Counted from the stretch's first letter, positions 9,516-18,771 are shown. The stretch is DNA of 64,000 bases from Armatimonadota bacterium (GCA_018268375.1 JAFDWS010000002.1:682001-746000); one strand, 5' to 3'. A program made the numbers and translations. Notes: generated by a model not told the origin, from the letters alone.

Positions 9516-9579
9516 AAAAACGCCAAGCCTTTCCGATTATGATCGGTCGGAAAGGCGGCAATCGGGAGTTCGCTGGGCG

Positions 9580-10284
9580 TCAGCGGTCGACCGGCTTGGG
9601 CACGCGGTCCAAGTCGTCGGGGAAGATCGCCTGGTTGTAGATCCGGACGTCGCGGATCATCCCGTTGAAGGGCTGATTGTGGCAGCCACCGAGCGGGTTT
9701 TGGACATTACCGATGCTCAGGCCAGGGGTGTATTGAGCCTCCATTCTCGCGACCGGAAGCACGGTGGTGGCCGTTTGTGCCGCCAAGACTCCGTCCACAT
9801 ACAGGGACAGGAGGCCATAACGGGCGTCGTACGTGCCCAACAGTTGCTGCCACTGCTGCTCGCGGTGGTGGGCTTTCACCTCAACGCGGGGACCCTCCGG
9901 GCCGTCAAAGCAGATGCTGTAAAGCCCGTCGTAGCCGAGGCTCAAACAGTAATTGTCAAGGCCGCCGCGGTCGTCGCCGCGGAAAACGATCTGGCCGGCC
10001 GGGCTCGTGCCGCCGCTCGGCATGGTCCGTACGAAGACTTGGGCACTCACGCTGAAGGAGGCGTCCATGCCGAACCGGGCTTCGTCGGCAAAGTAAGCGC
10101 AGCCGTTGCGGCCGGCGAGATCGAGCGGGCCGTTCGGGTTAAGGAACCTCGCGTCGCCCTCCAACCTTCCTTCGGTTCCGCGCAGGACGTCGACCGCCTT
10201 CCCCTGCAAAGGGAACCAGGCGACGGGCATCAAGGGTGCCCGGTGACCGAGCGATACAGCAGCGATGAGTGCGAGTGTCGTCAT
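9580..10284 (-). CDS. Secreted LamG/concanavalin-like domain protein
   Basis: This 234-residue protein has a short signal peptide (MTTLALIAAVSLGHRA) and then a single LamG-type jelly-roll domain. Markers are PLQGKAVDVLRG near the start, ASFSVSAQVFVRT, WQQLLGTYDARYGLLSLYVDGVLA and the terminal strand NGMIRDVRIYNQAI. Such domains bind carbohydrate or protein ligands, and the ligand is not predictable. It runs toward the epimerase gene on the same strand and is divergent from the caspase-like gene. Confidence 0.75.
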   Translation of the reverse strand: MTTLALIAAVSLGHRAPLMPVAWFPLQGKAVDVLRGTEGRLEGDARFLNPNGPLDLAGRNGCAYFADEARFGMDASFSVSAQVFVRTMPSGGTSPAGQIVFRGDDRGGLDNYCLSLGYDGLYSICFDGPEGPRVEVKAHHREQQWQQLLGTYDARYGLLSLYVDGVLAAQTATTVLPVARMEAQYTPGLSIGNVQNPLGGCHNQPFNGMIRDVRIYNQAIFPDDLDRVPKPVDR

Positions 10285-10351
10285 GAGTCCACTTCTTCGA
10301 ACGAACGGGACTCCAGGACGTTTCGTCAGGTTTGACCGTCAATGCTCGTGG

Positions 10352-10975
10352 ATGCCTTTCTTCGAAGCGCCATTGTCGGACGCGTGGTTGCTCGCGGTCT
10401 CGTGCACGTCCTTCAAGAGCCCCCAGCTCAGAACGATCCCTGGTGAGGGCAGGCAGGACCTGCCGTTGCTCGCCATGCTCGCGCGCCTCGGTGTGGGGCC
10501 GAAGCATCAGGTCGTTGTCCGTGACTCCCACGCGGACAGCAAGCGGGTCGACTTCGAGTTCCGAGAGATGGTCGGGAAGGTCAAGCCCGGCGCCACGATG
10601 GTTGTGTTCTACTCCGGCCACGGCTACACGTTGAAAGGAGCGTTGTCCTTCGCGACCTGGAACGCATTGGTCGCCGACGACGGCTGGAGGCTCGCCCGGG
10701 CCCGCAGCCAATTCGAGAGAAGATTTAAGGGCAAGGAGCTCGTTTGGATCGCCGACGCGTGCGCCAGCGGTGGCCTGCGTCAAGTCTTCGCGGGAGCCTC
10801 AAAGCCCGTCATCGTCCTAAGCACCTCGGAAGGGCTCGGACCGGTGCCTGACGATTGGGCGAACCAGGCGGCCATCGTCAGTGCTCTCGAGGACTTTGAC
10901 GGTGACTGGCAACGTCTTGCGGAGCGTGCGGGCTGGTATTACTGGTCGTCAGCGGTTTCCGCCGGCTCCAAATGA
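10352..10975 (+). CDS. Small caspase-like (peptidase C14) domain protein
   Basis: This protein of about 207 residues is a stand-alone caspase/metacaspase-type domain. Both catalytic residues are present: His in VVFYSGHGY (about residue 90) and Cys in WIADACASGG (about residue 137). There is no signal peptide or membrane segment, and no fused effector or TPR domain. An in-frame ATG at 10283 would give a longer protein overlapping the divergent LamG gene; 10352 is preferred, but no clear ribosome binding site decides it. The 3' end overlaps the opposing dppA gene by 27 bases. The biological target is unknown; bacterial C14 proteins act in signalling, defence or maturation. Confidence 0.75.
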   Translation: MPFFEAPLSDAWLLAVSCTSFKSPQLRTIPGEGRQDLPLLAMLARLGVGPKHQVVVRDSHADSKRVDFEFREMVGKVKPGATMVVFYSGHGYTLKGALSFATWNALVADDGWRLARARSQFERRFKGKELVWIADACASGGLRQVFAGASKPVIVLSTSEGLGPVPDDWANQAAIVSALEDFDGDWQRLAERAGWYYWSSAVSAGSK

Positions 10976-11791
10976 CGTGTGAGCCATGGCGCGGCGAGCC
11001 GCCCTGTGGGCCGTGTCCCAGTCATCGGCAGTGAACTCGAAGGTGTAGCCATCAAGGCGGGTCCACCCGAGGAGCAAGGCTCCAGCGTCGGTCTCGTCGG
11101 TTTGGTTTTGTTCGATCCGAACGGTTACGGGTCCCTGCGGAGACCATGGGCGCACATCGCCATGTCTCGAGACCGCCTCTCGGACTTTGTCTTCTATGAG
11201 TGGGCCGGTGACAGACGGGTGCAACAACCGTCCGATGTAGCGGCCCATTCCGTACTTGACCGTCGCCGTGGTCAGCCCCTCGATCAAAGCGGCGGCTTCT
11301 GCACAGCCCTTGTCGTCCGAGCTGACGAACACAAGGGGGACGCCGTGCTGTCCAGCCGTCGCGGCAGACATTGCGATCTCCCCCGCGGGCATGTCGTTGA
11401 TCCAAAACCGGTGGACGGAGCCATTGATCGTGTGCTCCATGACGCCGCCCCAAGTGCCGGCCATGGCGTGGTAGCCGACGAGCATCGCGCAGTCAAAGCT
11501 CTTGTCGAGGCCCGTCATCATGCCTTGCGGGTGCGGGCCGGTCCCCGAGATCAGCTCTATTCCGGGCTCAAGCTCGTCCACAAGGAGGTTTCTCGACGTG
11601 CCGTGCGAGTCTTTGACGACGATCCGCTTCGCGCCAGCGGCACGCGCCCCTCGGATCGCGGCGTTGACGTCGTGCGTCATCATCCGGCGCGCAAACGGCC
11701 AGTCATAGTGGTCAGAGTGCGGGCGGCCAGCCGCGGACCAGGAGACAAGCCCCGTGATGCCTTCGATGTCGGCAGAGACGAAGACGTTCAT
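10949..11791 (-). CDS. dppA: M55 family D-aminopeptidase
   Basis: This is a DppA-type zinc D-aminopeptidase that removes N-terminal D-amino acids from short peptides, probably from peptidoglycan turnover. The 280 residues show the expected metal ligands: D8 and E10 in SADIEGITG, H63 in KDSHG, H108 in GYHAMAG, H120 as the likely catalytic histidine, and E138 in PAGEIAM. The ATG at 11791 overlaps the previous stop as ATGA; a longer reading upstream is not plausible. It is the last gene of a coupled four-gene operon (13891 to 10949). Its end overlaps the caspase-like gene by 27 bases. Confidence 0.9.
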   Translation of the reverse strand: MNVFVSADIEGITGLVSWSAAGRPHSDHYDWPFARRMMTHDVNAAIRGARAAGAKRIVVKDSHGTSRNLLVDELEPGIELISGTGPHPQGMMTGLDKSFDCAMLVGYHAMAGTWGGVMEHTINGSVHRFWINDMPAGEIAMSAATAGQHGVPLVFVSSDDKGCAEAAALIEGLTTATVKYGMGRYIGRLLHPSVTGPLIEDKVREAVSRHGDVRPWSPQGPVTVRIEQNQTDETDAGALLLGWTRLDGYTFEFTADDWDTAHRAARRAMAHTSFGAGGNR

Positions 11792-12261
11792 TTCGGCGAG
11801 GTTACCAAAGCAGCGGGCGAGAGCTTGAACTCGTCGACGCGCCACTCGGGGTGCTCGGCTTGCCTGGCCATGACCAGGGTCAGGTCGGCGGGGCCCTTGT
11901 CGAACTTCAGCTTTCCCTTGAACCGGACGAACTGCCAGATCATGTCGCCACGCTGGTCTGCCCAACTTCTCTCTGCGTCGAGGGACTGCATGTCCACAAA
12001 CGTCCCCAGCTCGCGCCGCATGTTGGCCAAGTCAGCCCCCGCGGTGGATCCTCGCAACGCGACGGTGCCGAACTCATCGAGCTCTTCGTTCGTGTTCGAC
12101 CGCAGAATGGCGACCACCGCCTTCTGCGCTTCGGGGTCTGCCGATCCCCGGATGAGGCGGTGTGCGTTGTTCCACGAGATCACGAGCCCAACGCCCGGGA
12201 ACCCTACGAAGAACACCACGATCAGGATATTGAGCAGTCGCTTGCCCATGCCTGCCTTCAT
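11788..12261 (-). CDS. Hypothetical membrane-anchored protein upstream of dppA
   Basis: This unrecognised protein of 157 residues has an N-terminal hydrophobic segment (RLLNILIVVFFVGFPGVGLV) followed by a soluble extracytoplasmic domain. The ATG at 12261 overlaps the preceding stop by one base (TAATG); an ATG four codons later is equally possible. The 3' end overlaps the dppA start as ATGA. The position in a coupled operon suggests a role with the peptidase or its membrane neighbour, but no function can be assigned. Confidence 0.65.
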   Translation of the reverse strand: MKAGMGKRLLNILIVVFFVGFPGVGLVISWNNAHRLIRGSADPEAQKAVVAILRSNTNEELDEFGTVALRGSTAGADLANMRRELGTFVDMQSLDAERSWADQRGDMIWQFVRFKGKLKFDKGPADLTLVMARQAEHPEWRVDEFKLSPAALVTSPK

Positions 12262-12812
12262 TATGGGAGGAGTCCAGCGTTGCGGGCGATCCCGTCCCAA
12301 GCGATCAACTGGAGTGATAGCAAGCAAACGGCCAGACCCGTCTTCACCATCGTTTGCTGTAGCGTCGAGAGCCTTCCGCTGGGCAAGCTGAAAACGAGGT
12401 ACGAGCCAAAGACGAGTGCCCCGCCGAGCCCGTAGTTCGCGAGGGGCCGGAAAGGCAACTCTCGAAGAAGGAAGACACGATGGCTGGCCGGGTGGGCGGC
12501 CCAAGCCAGCTCGCTCCAGCACAAGAAAAGACCCGCGAGGGCAAGCACGATCAAGCTGGGGCGCAGCCACTTCCCCAGAGCCGGAAGGGTGATCCAGGCC
12601 AGAGTCAGGACAAGGACTGCGAGGTCGACCGCGATAGCCAAGCCGTGATAGACGGTCGCCCTGCCGCTGCTGAAGTAGTACGCCTCCGCCGTTTGGGGCA
12701 GTACCGCGGCGCGGCTTACTGCCACCTCGGTCGCCACGAGCACAGTGCAGGCGAAGGAGAACAGCAGATTGCGCGCTCCGATCGAAAGCCGAGGATGGTC
12801 GAAGAGGGTCAC
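12261..12812 (-). CDS. Hypothetical polytopic membrane protein
   Basis: This 183-residue protein has about five predicted transmembrane helices, at roughly residues 14-36, 55-77, 84-104, 122-142 and 154-172. No charged or metal-binding motif stands out and the family is not recognised. It is coupled at both ends: its start overlaps the oxidoreductase stop (ATGA at 12809-12812) and its stop overlaps the next start (TAATG). Confidence 0.65.
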   Translation of the reverse strand: MTLFDHPRLSIGARNLLFSFACTVLVATEVAVSRAAVLPQTAEAYYFSSGRATVYHGLAIAVDLAVLVLTLAWITLPALGKWLRPSLIVLALAGLFLCWSELAWAAHPASHRVFLLRELPFRPLANYGLGGALVFGSYLVFSLPSGRLSTLQQTMVKTGLAVCLLSLQLIAWDGIARNAGLLP

Positions 12813-13891
12813 AGTTCGTGGTTCGGCATGGGGGACGGGCGGGCAGGAGACGTGGTCAGTTCGATATGGCGGCCTTGCTCTGAAGCCCAGTGGGCGGCGT
12901 GCATGATTTCTAGCACATGGAGGGCGACGTCACCGTTTGCGCGATGGTTGTGCAAGGCCTCTGCGGATAGTGCCATGTCGAGAACGCCGAGTCCCCTCGA
13001 GTTCTCGGCGTAGGGTCGTACGACAGCCACCTCCTCCCAGTCCTGGCCGCTCATGCGCCGGACGAAGACCGGCCCGCCGAACCCGTTGGGATCGGGCACC
13101 CGCAGGCTGCCTTCTGACCCATAAACCTCAATGTGCGACATGCTGTGGGCGACGACGTCGAAGCTGGTCGTGATCTGCCCGATCGCCCCGTTCGCGAAGT
13201 CGAGCACGGTCGAGAGGTGGGTCGGCACCTCGACCTCGATCTCCTGGCCATGCTTCGGCTGGCTTGTGATGAGCCGTCGAGGGAACGTCGCACGGGCGCT
13301 CCCCGTCACCCTGCGCACGGGCCCGAGCAGGTTGATCAGGGCCGTGAGGTAGTAGGGGCCCATGTCGAACATTGGCCCTCCGCCCTTTTGGTAGTAGAAA
13401 GCGGGATCGGGGTGCCACGACTCATGGCCGCGGCACATCATGAACGCCTGGACGGCGACCGGGTCACCGATGACCCCATCGTCGATGAGTTCGCGGCAAG
13501 TCTGAATCCCTGCGCCAAGGACAGTGTCGGGGGCACAGCCAATTCGGAGCCCCTTTTTTGTTGCCAGGCGGACCAATTCTTGGCCCTCGTCCCAAGCGAT
13601 CGCCAGGGGTTTCTCGTTGTAAACGTGCTTCCCTGCTTCCAGGGCTCTCTTGGCGATTTCGTAGTGGGCGTTCGGGATCGTCAGATTGAGGACGATGTCG
13701 ACTTCGGGAGCGGCAAGCAGTTGATCGACCTCGAGCACGTGGGGCACGTTAAACTCGCTGGCCCGGCTTTCGGCTCTCGTTCGATCCTGGTCGGCGAGAG
13801 CCCAAACCTCCGTGCCCGCAAAGGCACCGAGGTTCTTCAGGTAGATCGGGCTGATATTCCCGCAGCCGATGACGCCGACACGACTTGCCAC
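12809..13891 (-). CDS. Gfo/Idh/MocA family NAD(P)-dependent oxidoreductase
   Basis: This is a 360-residue sugar or cyclitol dehydrogenase-type enzyme, probably cytoplasmic. The N-terminal Rossmann motif [15 protein letters not shown] is followed by the family motif YNEKPLAI (Lys of EKP contacts substrate and cofactor) and the C-terminal beta-sheet domain with [21 protein letters not shown]. The substrate cannot be named. The gene begins with GTG six bases after a TAAACT box and heads a coupled operon ending in dppA. Confidence 0.9.
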   Translation of the reverse strand: MASRVGVIGCGNISPIYLKNLGAFAGTEVWALADQDRTRAESRASEFNVPHVLEVDQLLAAPEVDIVLNLTIPNAHYEIAKRALEAGKHVYNEKPLAIAWDEGQELVRLATKKGLRIGCAPDTVLGAGIQTCRELIDDGVIGDPVAVQAFMMCRGHESWHPDPAFYYQKGGGPMFDMGPYYLTALINLLGPVRRVTGSARATFPRRLITSQPKHGQEIEVEVPTHLSTVLDFANGAIGQITTSFDVVAHSMSHIEVYGSEGSLRVPDPNGFGGPVFVRRMSGQDWEEVAVVRPYAENSRGLGVLDMALSAEALHNHRANGDVALHVLEIMHAAHWASEQGRHIELTTSPARPSPMPNHEL

Positions 13892-13897
13892 GGCGAC

Positions 13898-13903
13898 AGT
13901 TTA
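13898..13903 (-). promoter_or_regulatory. Leaderless -10 box TAAACT
   Basis: TAAACT lies six bases before the GTG start of the oxidoreductase gene at 13891, with no ribosome binding site between them. Confidence 0.5.
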
Positions 13904-14009
13904 GGGGACTGAGGACAAGGGACTGGGGACTGGTCGCACCGACCACCCCTCGCGCCTTCGTCTCGACCTAGTCCCCATTCCCCAATCGCCCTTCACCGTC
14001 AATTCATAA

Positions 14010-15179
14010 TTGACCCCAGCCTTGCCCACCCTTTACGAGATCCTGGGAGTCCCGAAGAGAGCGCCGTCGGCGGAAGTCCGCTCAGCCTATCGCAAGCTGG
14101 CGCGCACCTACCACCCGGACATCAATCCCGATCCAAAAGCGCACGAACAGATGGCGAAGATCAACGCCGCGTTCGAGGTGCTGAGCGACCCTGTCAGAAG
14201 GATGGAGTACGACGTCTCGATCGGTGAGCAAGCCTTTGGCGAGCCGCTCGACGAGGGGCGCCACGCCAACCATCCTGAGGCCGTGCGAATCACGCTCACT
14301 CACCGGATCAGGGCGCACAGAACGCCCATTTACGGGATGAGTTACACACCGGACACGCGCCGGCTCGTCACGTGCTCGTTCGACAATGAACTGTATTGGT
14401 GGGAGCCGGGAATGGGCGGCACCGAGCGCCGGCTCCGCCTCGAGAGCGGCATTCTGAACACGGTCGTGGCGCTGAGCGACACCGATGCGGTGGCGGCGGG
14501 AGCCACCGAGCAGCAATTGTGCTGCTGGAGGATCAAGGGCGGGGCGAGCGACGTATGGAGGCAGGTGCCGAAGGACTGGATCGTCGGCGTTGCCGTCTCC
14601 CCCGACGGGCAGAGCCTGGCAGTGGGATCGGTGAACCACACGGCCCGGGTGCTGAAGACCTCGAACGGGGGCCAGAAATTTGTCTGCGAGGGCCACAAGG
14701 AATCGGTGACGGCGCTGGCTTGGTCAGCCGACTCGCGCTATCTGGCGACCGGCTCGGCCGATGCGACGGTGAAGATTTGGGACGCCCGCACCGGCACCCG
14801 AGTCCATACGTTCCAGCAAGTCCGGTCGGCGGTCACTTCGCTCGCGTTCAGCCCGGACGGGCGATGGATGGCGGTGGCGGCGGTGGACTTCAGCATCCGC
14901 GTGTTCGACGTCAACCAGCTCCGCCTACGTAAGACGTTCTTTGGGCACCAGCGCCCGATCGAGGCGATGGCCTTTCACCCCCGGTCTTGGCTCCTGGCCT
15001 CGGCCTCTCGCGACGGCTCGCTCGGGCTGTGGAACGTGGTGCACGGCATCGGCCACGGTCGGATCGAGGCGTCGCTCCAGCCTCTGTCCTGCGTGGCGTT
15101 CAGCCCGAACGGCACGGAGATGGCGACGGGGGGATTGGACAAGGTGCTCCGCGTCTGGCGCCTTGGTATGCCGAAGTAG
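14010..15179 (+). CDS. J-domain protein fused to a seven-repeat WD40 propeller
   Basis: The N-terminal 70 residues are a DnaJ J-domain (LYEILGVPKRAPSAEVRSAY, then YHPDINPDPKAHEQM with the essential HPD, and NAAFEVLSDPVRRMEYD). From about residue 95 the rest forms seven WD40 repeats, each ending in a WD-like strand (ELYWWEP, QLCCWRI, TARVLKT, TVKIWDA, SIRVFDV, SLGLWNV, VLRVWRL), enough for one complete propeller. The glycine-rich, zinc-finger and C-terminal substrate domains of DnaJ are absent. It presumably recruits DnaK to clients bound by the propeller (inference). The start is uncertain: TTG at 14010 or TTG at 14022, both just after a CATAAT box. Confidence 0.85.
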   Translation: MTPALPTLYEILGVPKRAPSAEVRSAYRKLARTYHPDINPDPKAHEQMAKINAAFEVLSDPVRRMEYDVSIGEQAFGEPLDEGRHANHPEAVRITLTHRIRAHRTPIYGMSYTPDTRRLVTCSFDNELYWWEPGMGGTERRLRLESGILNTVVALSDTDAVAAGATEQQLCCWRIKGGASDVWRQVPKDWIVGVAVSPDGQSLAVGSVNHTARVLKTSNGGQKFVCEGHKESVTALAWSADSRYLATGSADATVKIWDARTGTRVHTFQQVRSAVTSLAFSPDGRWMAVAAVDFSIRVFDVNQLRLRKTFFGHQRPIEAMAFHPRSWLLASASRDGSLGLWNVVHGIGHGRIEASLQPLSCVAFSPNGTEMATGGLDKVLRVWRLGMPK

Positions 15180-15206
15180 CGCTCCGGGAGCAGCGGCTGT
15201 TTCTAT

Positions 15207-15232
15207 GCCTCAACCCGCGTTGGGGTTGAGGC
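15207..15232. terminator. Hairpin between convergent genes
   Basis: GCCTCAACCC (15207-15216) and GGGTTGAGGC (15223-15232) form a perfect ten-base-pair stem with a six-base loop. No strong T-run follows on either strand. It sits between the J-WD40 gene and the opposing phosphoesterase gene. Confidence 0.55.
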
Positions 15233-15273
15233 TCATAGGTCAGATCGGCCGGTGAAGCCATGAAGCCAGCGCG

Positions 15274-16401
15274 CTAGGAGGGCATCGGCGTGACGCGTTT
15301 GAGGAACGTCTTGGGCTTGAAGAGATCCGAGAGGTCCCTCGCGTTCATGGCGTCTCCGATCCAGTTTGGGCCGATATCAAAGACCTCCTGCCATGTCCTC
15401 AGGTCGGACGAGTGGGTGTACTTGAGCGTGTTCGTATAGGCGTTACCCTTCGCCAGGGGAGAGATCACGATCTCCATCAACGTGCGGCTGGCGTCGTCGC
15501 CGCCCTCGGTCTCGTCCGTCCAAATCACGATGACCCCATTGTTGCGGTAGGCGTCCGAGTTCATGATCATCGGCACGACGATGGAGAGGAAATTGTCCCC
15601 CTGGGCCACCGAGGCGTTGTCGCCTGACCACTGGATCCCGTTGTAGTAGAAGCCTCCCGTGAGCGCACTGTGCATGTCGTTGTACTGGTCCGGGCTGATC
15701 CAGTTGTAGCGCGCGACCGTGTTGTTGGCGAGGTCTGACTGGAGGGCTTGGAGCGGCGAATAGTACTTCGCCATGGGATTGGTGGGAGTCTGGTTGTTCC
15801 CGCCGTTGGTGTCCAAGAAAAACGCCATGGGGTTGTGCTTGGCGGCGTAGCTGAACTGGTGCTTCAGGTTGTATTCGTTCGTGTAGGCCGAACTGGTCCC
15901 CGATGAGCTGACGAGGGGCACTACGTACTGGCCCGGATCGAGGGGGATGTTGGTCAGTTGCCCTGATCCGTTGCGGGAAAGGTCGGTGTCCTCTTGGTAG
16001 CTTTTCCAACTGACCCCCTTGAGCAAGAGTTGGCCGCACAGGTGGAGCGTCGTGTTGTGGACGTTGTTCGGGAAGGGGTCGTTGTCGTTGTAGACACCGA
16101 AGGCACTGCCGCCCTCGCTCCAGACGTAGTTCGGCTCGGACGGATGGATGCCCACGCCGGCGTTCTGGTAGTTGCTGGCGTAGGAGACTTGAGCGGCGTT
16201 CGGGTGGCCGGGAGTGACCAGCGAGTTGATGAATGGCGCGGCAGGATTTCCCTTGAGCTTGCCGGGCGAGCTTTGGTTGGACGGTTGCGTCCAGTTGTGG
16301 TTCTCGATCGCGATGACGAAGACAGAGCCGATCTGGCCAGCCCATCCAGCTTGGACGGCGCAGAAGCTCAGTGCCAAGAAACCAAGGAACCGGAGATTCA
16401 C
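15274..16401 (-). CDS. Secreted phosphoesterase (acid phosphatase / phospholipase C type)
   Basis: This 375-residue protein has a signal peptide (NLRFLGFLALSFCAVQAGWAG). The phosphoesterase-superfamily features are VFVIAIENHNW at the start of the mature domain, a PNYVWSEGGS segment, WISPDQYNDMH and a late metal-ligand motif VIVIWTDETEGGDD. These match the alkaline-phosphatase-like fold family that includes AcpA-type acid phosphatases and phospholipases C; the substrate is not determined. The GTG at 16401 has GAGG nine bases upstream and begins the signal peptide, so it is preferred to an ATG at 16452. Confidence 0.8.
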   Translation of the reverse strand: MNLRFLGFLALSFCAVQAGWAGQIGSVFVIAIENHNWTQPSNQSSPGKLKGNPAAPFINSLVTPGHPNAAQVSYASNYQNAGVGIHPSEPNYVWSEGGSAFGVYNDNDPFPNNVHNTTLHLCGQLLLKGVSWKSYQEDTDLSRNGSGQLTNIPLDPGQYVVPLVSSSGTSSAYTNEYNLKHQFSYAAKHNPMAFFLDTNGGNNQTPTNPMAKYYSPLQALQSDLANNTVARYNWISPDQYNDMHSALTGGFYYNGIQWSGDNASVAQGDNFLSIVVPMIMNSDAYRNNGVIVIWTDETEGGDDASRTLMEIVISPLAKGNAYTNTLKYTHSSDLRTWQEVFDIGPNWIGDAMNARDLSDLFKPKTFLKRVTPMPS

Positions 16402-16487
16402 GTGGCTGCCTCTGCCGCAATTATGGAGGAGGTCTGCGGCAACCCACCGCATTCAATGAAAATTTAAGATGACCTTTCAGGAAAGAT

Positions 16488-16562
<75 letters not shown>

Positions 16563-16576
16563 TCGGGCGTACGGTC

Positions 16577-16605
16577 ATTGTGGTGGTTTCTGGTTGGGAA
16601 GTCAA
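16577..16605 (-). promoter_or_regulatory. Sigma-70-type promoter of tRNA-Gly
   Basis: TTGACT (16600-16605) and CACAAT (16577-16582) are separated by 17 bases on the minus strand. The predicted start is about eight bases before the mature tRNA 5' end. Confidence 0.55.
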
Positions 16606-16624
16606 GGTCTTGTCGGGACAGGCC

Positions 16625-17176
16625 TTAGTGCGAACCATCGGGCCTGTAGGGCGGTTCTTCAAAGTACCTGTTGAAGCTCCAGTCTTGGCAGGTAACGCGA
16701 GCCGTCATGTCGTCGAAGAACTGGGCGACCTCCTTGGCGTTGAGACCGACGGCTTCGAGGTCTTTCGCATAGACCCTTGATAGTCGGGCGAGAGGCTCGG
16801 CAAGGTCTCCAAGGTCTTCAAAGTTCTCGATCTCATTGCGAAGGTTATCCAGCCATTTTTGAATCCAGTACTTTTGTTCGGGGCGCTCGTTGATTTCCTT
16901 TTTCAGAGCCTCCAGCTTGTCCGAGAGCTTCCTACGAGCTCTCCCCATTTCGTCGTATAGGATCCAGATGACCGTCGCGCGCCCTTTCGAGAATTGCGGG
17001 ACTTGGCTCTCACACCAAGGTTGGTCTTGGAGGTAGGACATCACCGCGTACCAGTCGCTGGTTTGGGCGGTGACTTTGGGCGCCGACCGCTTTGGCGCGA
17101 AATCGTCGGTCTCCTGCGCGGTTGCGACTACGGCGCCAAGGAGTGAGGCGAGTACGACGGCGACAGCCCTGTGCAT
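16625..17176 (-). CDS. Hypothetical secreted helical protein
   Basis: This 183-residue protein has a signal peptide (MHRAVAVVLASLLGAVVATAQ) and then a largely helical, charged domain with a probable coiled coil around KLSDKLEALKKEINERPEQK. No family is recognised. It starts six bases after the leuC stop, and a TATAAC box also lies five bases before the ATG, so it may be both read through from leuC and started separately. Confidence 0.65.
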   Translation of the reverse strand: MHRAVAVVLASLLGAVVATAQETDDFAPKRSAPKVTAQTSDWYAVMSYLQDQPWCESQVPQFSKGRATVIWILYDEMGRARRKLSDKLEALKKEINERPEQKYWIQKWLDNLRNEIENFEDLGDLAEPLARLSRVYAKDLEAVGLNAKEVAQFFDDMTARVTCQDWSFNRYFEEPPYRPDGSH

Positions 17177-17182
17177 GCCCCG

Positions 17183-18565
17183 TTATAGCTCACGCGGGTC
17201 GGCGAAGTGGCCTGCTACCGCTGTCGCCACCGCCGTGAGGGGGGAGACAAGGTGGGTACGGGCGCCAGGACCCTGTCGGCCCTCGTAGGGACGGTTGGAG
17301 GTCGAAGCGCTGCGCTCGCCGGGCCGGACTGTGTCGCCGTTCATGCCGAGGCACATCGAGCAGCCCGCCCGGTGCCACTCGAAACCCGCTTCCTTGAACA
17401 CCTGGTCGAGGCCCTCTTTCTCGGCTTGCGCGCGGACGGAGGCGCTGCCGGGCACGACCAAGGCACGCACTCCGCTGGCGACCTTGCGACCTTTGAGGGC
17501 ACCGGCGGCTTCGCGAAGGTCTTCGAGGCGGGCATTGGTGCACGAGCCGATGAAGACGGTGTTCACGACGAGGTCGTGAAGAGGCGTACCGGGCTCGAGG
17601 CCCATATAATGCTGCGCTCGCTGCTCGCCCGCGTCTTTCGGTTCGGGGATCGAGCCGTCAATGTCCACCGTCATCGCCGGTGTGGTTCCCCAACTCACCT
17701 GTGGCTTGAGGTTGCCCACATCAATGTGCTCCGACCGGTCGAACGTCGCGCCTGGGTCGCTGGGCAGCGAAAGGGCGTAGTCAGAGAGCTTCTGGAACTC
17801 GGCTCCTTTGGGGGCGAAGGGTCGGTCGCCTTCCGCTACATAGGCGAGGGTCGTCTCGTCCGGGGCGATCATGCCGGCCCGCGCGCCCATCTCGATGCTC
17901 ATGTTGCAAATCGTCATGCGGCCGGACATCGGGAGTGCTTCGATGCTTTCTCCGCGGTACTCGACGACATACCCGGTTCCGCCGCCGGCCCCCAGCTTGC
18001 GGATGATCGCGAGGATGATGTCCTTTGCCGTGACGCCCGGCCCCAACTTCCCTGTCGTTTCGATGGCGAGGGTCTTTGGCTTGCTGGATTGGCGCAAGGT
18101 CTGGGTGGCGAGCACGTGCTCGACCTCGGTCGTGCCAATGCCAAAGGCGAGGGCCCCAAAAGCGCCGTGGGTGGAGGTGTGGCTGTCCCCGCAGACGATC
18201 GTCAAGCCCGGCAAGGTAAGTCCAAGTTGAGGCCCGATAATATGTACAATTCCTTGCCTTTCGTCATCGTATCCGAACAGGGGGACGCCGAACTCCTTGG
18301 CGTTCTTGTCGAGGGCGACGAGCTGCTTCCCGCTCAAGGTGAGGGGGTCGATCGGGCGGCCATCGGTGGGGACATTATGGTCGACGGTGGCAAAGGTCAG
18401 ATCGGGGCGGCGGACTTTACGACCGGCCTCGCGGAGCCCGTCAAAAGCTTGTGGGCTGGTGACCTCGTGCACCAAGTGCCGGTCGATGTAGAGGAGGGCG
18501 CCGCCGCCGGGCAGATCCTCCACCTTGTGGGCGTCCCACACCTTCTCGAACAACGTCTTGGGCAT
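17183..18565 (-). CDS. leuC: 3-isopropylmalate dehydratase large subunit
   Basis: LeuC, with LeuD, isomerises 2-isopropylmalate to 3-isopropylmalate in leucine synthesis and carries a [4Fe-4S] cluster. The 460-residue length is normal. Signatures are [53 protein letters not shown] (first cluster cysteine) and the pair in [10 protein letters not shown]. leuD is not adjacent. The ATG at 18565 lies seven bases after TACAAT; a longer frame upstream runs antisense through the tRNA genes and is not real. Confidence 0.96.
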   Translation of the reverse strand: MPKTLFEKVWDAHKVEDLPGGGALLYIDRHLVHEVTSPQAFDGLREAGRKVRRPDLTFATVDHNVPTDGRPIDPLTLSGKQLVALDKNAKEFGVPLFGYDDERQGIVHIIGPQLGLTLPGLTIVCGDSHTSTHGAFGALAFGIGTTEVEHVLATQTLRQSSKPKTLAIETTGKLGPGVTAKDIILAIIRKLGAGGGTGYVVEYRGESIEALPMSGRMTICNMSIEMGARAGMIAPDETTLAYVAEGDRPFAPKGAEFQKLSDYALSLPSDPGATFDRSEHIDVGNLKPQVSWGTTPAMTVDIDGSIPEPKDAGEQRAQHYMGLEPGTPLHDLVVNTVFIGSCTNARLEDLREAAGALKGRKVASGVRALVVPGSASVRAQAEKEGLDQVFKEAGFEWHRAGCSMCLGMNGDTVRPGERSASTSNRPYEGRQGPGARTHLVSPLTAVATAVAGHFADPREL

Positions 18566-18572
18566 TGGCTTT

Positions 18573-18578
18573 ATTGTA
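18573..18578 (-). promoter_or_regulatory. Leaderless -10 box TACAAT for leuC
   Basis: TACAAT precedes the leuC ATG by seven bases (AAAGCCA). No ribosome binding site and no clear -35 element are visible. Confidence 0.55.
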
Positions 18579-18647
18579 GTGCTTGGGCACTCGTCGCCGC
18601 CATGCCAGGGGGCGGACCCTAAACCCCAGGGCGGCGGAAGCCGACGG

Positions 18648-18653
18648 TATAAT
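18648..18653 (+). promoter_or_regulatory. -10 box TATAAT of the tRNA-Tyr/Thr unit
   Basis: A perfect TATAAT lies 13 bases before the tRNA-Tyr 5' end, which is suitable spacing for a short precursor leader. The -35 region is not recognisable. Confidence 0.6.
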
Positions 18654-18666
18654 GAGCGTCCTGTCT

Positions 18667-18752
18667 GGGGGTGTGCCCGAGTGGCCAATGGGAACAGACT
18701 GTAAATCTGTCGGCGAATGCCTACGCAGGTTCGAATCCTGCCGCCCCCACCA
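18667..18752 (+). tRNA. tRNA-Tyr(GTA)
   Basis: This is a class II tRNA with a long variable arm. The acceptor is GGGGGTG/CGCCCCC, the anticodon stem and loop are CAGACTGTAAATCTG with anticodon GTA at 18701-18703, the T arm contains GGTTCGAATCC, and ACCA is encoded at the 3' end. Confidence 0.95.
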
Positions 18753-18771
18753 GAAAAGACAGAGTGAGGAG

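Noticed and set aside
17207..18622. Long plus-strand open frame across leuC
   Set aside because: It is antisense to the clear leuC gene; high GC content suppresses stop codons in this frame.
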